From Salmo trutta (Eukaryota; Chordata; Actinopteri; Salmoniformes; Salmonidae): DNA of 64,000 nt. The position numbers and the translations under genes were made by a program. This document shows, piece after piece, positions 59,531 through 64,000 of the stretch. The notes beneath the pieces were generated by a model. It did no database searches. It worked only from the letters and a program-made list of their open reading frames with translations, and was not told where the DNA came from. The stretch covers positions 7,301,897 to 7,365,896 of the forward strand of contig NC_042961.1 of the NCBI RefSeq assembly GCF_901001165.1, given 5' to 3'. The first letter of the stretch is position 1; each line of letters starts with the position of its first letter.

Positions 59531-60350
59531 TTGAGTGTATGTAAACTTCTGACCCACTGGGAATGTGTTGAAAGAAATAAAATATATAATAAGACATTCT
59601 CTCTACTATTATTCTGACATTTTACATTCTTAAAATAAAGTGGTGATCCTAACTGACCTAAGACAGGGCATTTTTACTAGGATTAAATGTCAGGAATTGT
59701 GATAAACTGAGTTTAAATGTATTTGGCTAAGGTGTATGTAAACTTCCCACTTCAACTGTACATTCCATTCTCAGCATCAACAAAAATCTTGTTAAGTTTG
59801 TTCAGGTGTGTTGGCCACGCTTGCTAATTGGCCACACCTGATCTTTATTAGTGCTTGTTTCCTTTGAAATGTTGTCTGTTTAAATAGACTAAAATGAACA
59901 GCTTTGTATGCGTAAAAAAACATGCACTGTAATGTCAGCTCCATCCTGACGCAGTGGATTAATACCATGGATAGAGAACAGAAGATTATAGGTTGAATCT
60001 CAGTGATGCTGTGCTACAAATACATGTGTTTGCATGATTAATGCCTAAGGAAATTCATTTCCATGTGTCCCGTCTGTGCTTGGAGTTCAAAAAAGGTAAC
60101 CCAAAATAAGCTAGCAGTGTTATTAAAAGTCTTATTGAAACATTCAGTGAAGGTTTTAAAGAGGTTATGAAAATCCTCCAAATAACCTATAATTTTAGTT
60201 CTCAGAGCGTTAATAAAACCTCCTAGGAAAATTTTCAAGGAACCAGAGTAAAACGTTCTCAGAACCTCCCTTCAACCTAAAAATAAACGTTCCCAGAACA
60301 GACGAAATTGTCACCTCTGTTCTCAGAACATTTAAAAACATTCCGTTTTT

Positions 60351-60836
60351 GGGCCTCACGAGTGGTGCAGCGGTCTAAGGTACTGATCAGTGCTAGAGGC
60401 ATCACTGCAGATCCGGGTTCGATCACGGGCTGTGTCACAGCCGGCTGCGACCGGAAGACCCATAAGGCAGCGTACAATTGGCCCAGTGTCGACCGGGTTT
60501 GGGGAGGGTTTAGCCGGCTGAGATGTCCTTGTCCCATCATACTCTAGCGACTCCTTGTGGCTGCCAGGCGCATGCACGCTGACTTCGGTCGCCAGCTGTA
60601 CGGTGTTTCCTCCGACACGTTGGTGCGGCTGGCTTTTGGGTTAAACGAGCGATGTGTCAAAAAGCAGTGCAGCTTGACGGGGTTGTGTTTCGGAGAATGC
60701 TTGGCTCTCAACCTTCGCCTCTCCGGAGTCCGCACGGGAGTTGCAGTGATGGGACAAGACTATAACTACCAATTGGATATCACAAAATTGGGGAGAAAAA
60801 GGGGTAAAACGTTCAAAATAAAATAATTGTAAAAAA
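60351..60836 (+). mobile_element. Long tRNA-derived SINE, different tail
   Basis: The head GGGCCTCACGAGTGGTGCAG and a B-box-like GGGTTCGATCAC (60415-60426) are tRNA-like. The long body ends in ATTGGATATCACAAAATTGG and a poly-A-rich tail, unlike the LINE C-type tail of the other SINEs. Confidence 0.75.
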
Positions 60837-61221
60837 AAGTTTGGTTTTACTGGTCAGGAAACATATGGCTTCATTCCCACGACCAAGGTGAAACCAAAAA
60901 CATACGCTCCCACAACTTCCAAGGAACCAAATGTGCTAGCTGGATTATTTGTGTGTGTGCACGCTGTGTGCATCCTGTGTGCACCCTATGCACATAAGTG
61001 TGAGCTAGCAATAGTGCTTAGTCTAGCTACACATGATTGTGAGTTCCTGTGCCACCATAACTCCTGCAATGCGGGGTCTACATATTTTACAATAGCTCTT
61101 TCAAACACGACTCAGCTAATGCCATCAATGTCTCACCTCTGTGAGTCAGCCCAACTAAGCAGCCACATAGAAGCCAAGTTCAAACTCAGGATAAGAGACA
61201 AGCCTTATGCAGAGTGATATA

Positions 61222-62189
61222 CAGTATCAGTCAAAACGTATTTTCTTTATTTGTATTTTTTTTACATAATAGAATAATAGTGAAGACATCAAAACCATGA
61301 GCCAATTAGTTGTGTTGTGACAAGGTAGGGGTGGTATACTGATATTTGGTAAAAATCCAAGTCCATATTATGGGAAGAATGGCTCACATAAGCAAAGAGA
61401 AACGACAGTCCATCATTACTTTAAGACATGAAGGTCAGTCAATCTGAAAAATGTCAAGAACTTTGAACGTTTCCTCAAGTGCAGTCTCAAAAACCATCAA
61501 GCGCAATGCTGAAACTTGTTCTCATGAGGACGCCACAGGAAAGGAAAACCCAGAATTACCTCTGCTACAGAGAGTTACCAGCCCAAATAAATACTTCACA
61601 GAGTTCAAGTAACAGACACATCTCAACATCAACTGTTCAGAGAAGACTCCACGAATGAGGCCTTCATGGTTGAATTGCTGCAAAGAAACCAAGGCTATTC
61701 AAGAAATGAAGGCTATTCAATGCGAGAAATTACCAAGAAACTGAAGATCTCATAAAACGCTGTGTACTACTCCCTTCACAGAACAGCGCAAACTGGCTCT
61801 ATCCAGAATAGAAAGAGGAGTGGGAGGCCCCGGTGCACAACTGAGCAAGAGGACAAGTACATTAGAGTGTCTAGTTTGAGAAACATACGCTTCACAAGTC
61901 CTCAACTGGCAGCTTCATTAAATAGTACCCACAAAACACCAGTCTCAACGTCAACAGTGGAGAGGCGACTCCGGGATGCTGGCCTTCTAGGCAGAGTTGC
62001 AAAGAAAAAGCCATATCTCAGACTGGCAAATAAAAATATAATATTAAGATGTGCAAAAGAACACAGACACTGGACAGAGAAACTCTGCCTAGAAGGCCAG
62101 CATCCTGGAGTCACCTCTTCACTGTTGACGTTGAGACTGGTGTTTTGTGGGAACTATTTAATGAAGCTGCCAGTTGAGGACTTGTGAAG
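61222..62189 (+). mobile_element. Chimeric Tc1-like remnant with hairpin
   Basis: It starts at a Tc1 end (CAGTATCAGTCAAAACG, TA before it). Sequence up to about 61690 is one Tc1 family, and from there a second family with frame 61762-62187 (SGRPRCTTEQEDKYIRVSS, a transposase DNA-binding part). Segments 61890-61998 and 62081-62189 are inverted copies. No right end is visible. Confidence 0.75.
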
Positions 62190-63106
62190 TGTCTGTTCTG
62201 AACACAGGAGTGAGCCGTCAACTCTCTCGTCTCTTTTACAAAACATAAACGCAACTACTGGGGCTTTGAGGAACACCCGTCACTTTACAATTACTGTTAT
62301 AGAGATGGCCGGGGTAGGTCTACATACCAAATGGCACTCTATTCCCTATATAGTGCACTATTTTTGACCAGGGCCCAGTGCCACTATGTCAGGAACAGGG
62401 TGCCATTTGGTAACTAGAAGTTACATGCAATTTTTTGCACTGCGGATAATAGACACGGAATTCTGTCAAAAGCAATGTTTTCCCTCTCAACTCAATAAGC
62501 AAAAAATGTACACTTTTTCACTGCTGTCACAGCTGTCAGGTGGATGGATTATCTTGGCAAAGGAGAAATGCTCACTAACAGGGATGTACTGTAAACTAAT
62601 TTGAGGTACAGCCTTTGAGAGAAATATGCTATTTGTGCTTATGGAACATTTCTGGGATCTTTTATTTCAGCTCATGAAACATGGGATCAACTCTTTACAT
62701 GTTGCGAACATGTTTGTTCGTACTTGACTTTGTAATTAATATGTCTCTTTAACTTTTATAAGAGCAGCCGATATTTAAACTGAGAGGGGGGGGATCAGGG
62801 CTGCGATAGCTGTCAATGTAAAGCTGAAAAGTAGCCTGTGAAAGAGTCTTTGCTCTTTAGACAGTTTACTGACCTGGGCAGGAGGGATATGCCCTGGGGG
62901 TATAGCAGTGCTGAGCCTTGACCTGACAGGTTCATGGCTGAAGTGAAACTCAAGAAAGGCCAATGTGGTTTGTTTTCAAGCTGTTTATAAACTGAGCCAA
63001 TTAGCCTCCACGTCAAATCTGACCTGTTAATTCATGATGGATATCTGTCTTTTTGGAAGCATGAATCAATCACAAACACATATTCAAATAGAGTGGAAAG
63101 TACTCA
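62190..63106. other. Intergenic DNA, no gene seen
   Basis: AT-rich; no domain or clear repeat found. Confidence 0.4.
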
Positions 63107-63769
63107 CTGGATTCTCCAATTACATTGAATGAACTACAGGACAAAATACAAACCCTCCAACCCAAAAAGGCCTGTGGGGTTGATGGTATCCTAAATTAAA
63201 TGATAAAATATAAAAACCACAAATTCCAATTGGCTATACTTAAACTCTATAACATCATCCTCAGCTCTGGCATCTTCCCAAATATTTGGAACCAATGACT
63301 GATCACCCAAATCCACAAAGGTGGAGACAAATTTGACCTCAATAACTACCGGAGGATATGCATCAACAGCAACCTTGGGAAAATCCTCTGCATTATCATT
63401 AACAGCAGACTCGTACATATCCTTAGCGAAAACAATGTACTGAGCAAATGTCAAATTGTCTTTTTACCAAATGACCGTACAACAGACCATGTATTCACCC
63501 TGCATACCCTAATTGACAAACAAACAAACCAAAACAAAGGTAAAGGCTTCTCATTCTTTGCTTATTTCAAAATAGCTTTCGACTCAATTTGGCATGAGGG
63601 TCTGCTATACAAATTGATGGATAGTGGTGTTGGGGGAAAAACACAACACATAAAATCCATGTACACAAACAACAAGTGTGCAGTTAAAATTTGCAAAAAA
63701 CACACACATTTATTTCCACAGGGGGGTGAGACAGGGATGTAGCTTAAGCCCCACCCTCTTCAACATATA
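63107..63769 (+). pseudogene. LINE A reverse transcriptase fragment
   Basis: Traces in one main frame: KKACGVDGI, NYRRICINSNLGKILC, FAYFKIAFDSIWHEGLL (the first catalytic Asp is replaced; usual F.DF.KAFDS), then HLFPQGGE near the B motif. Stops occur at several codons. The Tc1 element at 63770 cuts it off. Confidence 0.82.
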
Positions 63770-64000
63770 CAGTTGAAGTCGGAAGTTTACATACACTTAG
63801 GTTGGAGTCATTAAAACGAGTTTTTCAACCACTCCACAAATTTCTTGTTAACAAACTATAGTTTTGGCAAGTCAGTTAGGACATCTACTTTGTGCATGAC
63901 ACAAGTAATTTTTCCAACAATTGTTTACAGACAGATTATTTCACTTATAATTCACTGTATCACAATTCCAGTGGGTCAGAAGTTTACATACACTAAGTTG
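63770..64000 (+). mobile_element. Tc1-like transposon, left end, runs off the window
   Basis: CAGTTGAAGTCGGAAGTTTA follows TA at 63768-63769 and is nearly identical over 230 bases to the start of the element at 57803. The transposase would lie beyond the window. Confidence 0.93.

Larger units (their letters stand above)
57803..59758 (+). mobile_element. Tc1-like transposon, split by a solo LTR
   Basis: Inverted ends CAGTTGAAGTCGGAAGTTTA and its inverse (CTTCCCACTTCAACTG) are flanked by TA (57801-57802 and 59759-59760). Without the LTR and one copy of its duplication the element would be about 1.62 kb, the usual size for salmonid Tc1 elements. Confidence 0.93.
57205..60943. mobile_element. 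Non-autonomous TIR element hosting nested insertions
   Basis: The outer ends CCCAGCTAGCACATAACG and (inverted) TCCAGCTAGCACATTTGG match for about 13 bases. The body is rich in GTTCTGAGAACC-like motifs on both sides (57218-57800 and 60125-60350). A Tc1 element (57803-59758) and a SINE (60351-60836) are inserted. No own transposase is seen. Confidence 0.68.

Overview
This is vertebrate nuclear DNA, and the repeat content points to a salmonid fish (trout, salmon or char). The evidence is several Tc1-like transposon families with salmonid-type ends, tRNA-derived SINEs whose tails match a resident LINE, a common salmonid-type LINE 3' end, a chromodomain Ty3/Gypsy element, and long CA, TC and minisatellite arrays. 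There are no bacterial-style genes, operons, CRISPR arrays, or recognisable tRNA or rRNA genes.

Only one host gene is visible. The left edge holds the last exon, stop codon and 3' UTR of a Noc/Nlz-family zinc-finger gene, best matched to znf503 (nlz2). Everything to its right looks like intergenic DNA downstream of that gene, built from layered mobile elements and simple repeats.

Layout: 1-740 znf503 end. 1.9-3.4 kb holds small palindromic MITEs and a foldback element. 5.8-7.1 kb is a dead Tc1 element carrying a foreign 113-bp segment. 8.4-12.2 kb is a LINE (called LINE B here, Rex1-like) with a 1-kb repeat inserted in it. 12.2-13.3 kb has a solo Gypsy LTR beside an internally deleted Tc1 element. 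14.3-14.8 kb is a hAT-like MITE. 20.65-25.52 kb is a complete but broken Ty3/Gypsy chromovirus with 5-bp target duplications. 26.2-28.8 kb is a 23-bp-unit satellite with SINE pieces. 31.6-33.0 kb is a LINE B 3' fragment, headed by a minisatellite made from LINE B sequence. 35.1-44.3 kb is a long minus-strand LINE (LINE A) hit by two Tc1-type insertions and a LINE B copy, two of which carry their own insertions. 45.0 kb is a solo LTR containing a six-unit minisatellite. 46.6-48.9 kb is LINE C (L2-like), whose 3' tail is shared with the SINEs. 51.3-52.4 kb is a LINE A 3' end. 55.6-56.2 kb is a 10-bp minisatellite. 57.2-60.9 kb is a nest of a TIR element containing a Tc1 element that contains a solo LTR. 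61.2-62.2 kb is a chimeric Tc1 with a hairpin. The window ends in LINE A sequence interrupted by another Tc1 element that runs off the edge.

All mobile-element genes seen here carry frameshifts, stops, deletions or insertions, so none looks able to make its protein. The value of the window is its insertion history: junctions and target duplications let many events be ordered. Family names for non-LTR elements are provisional because no database search was possible.
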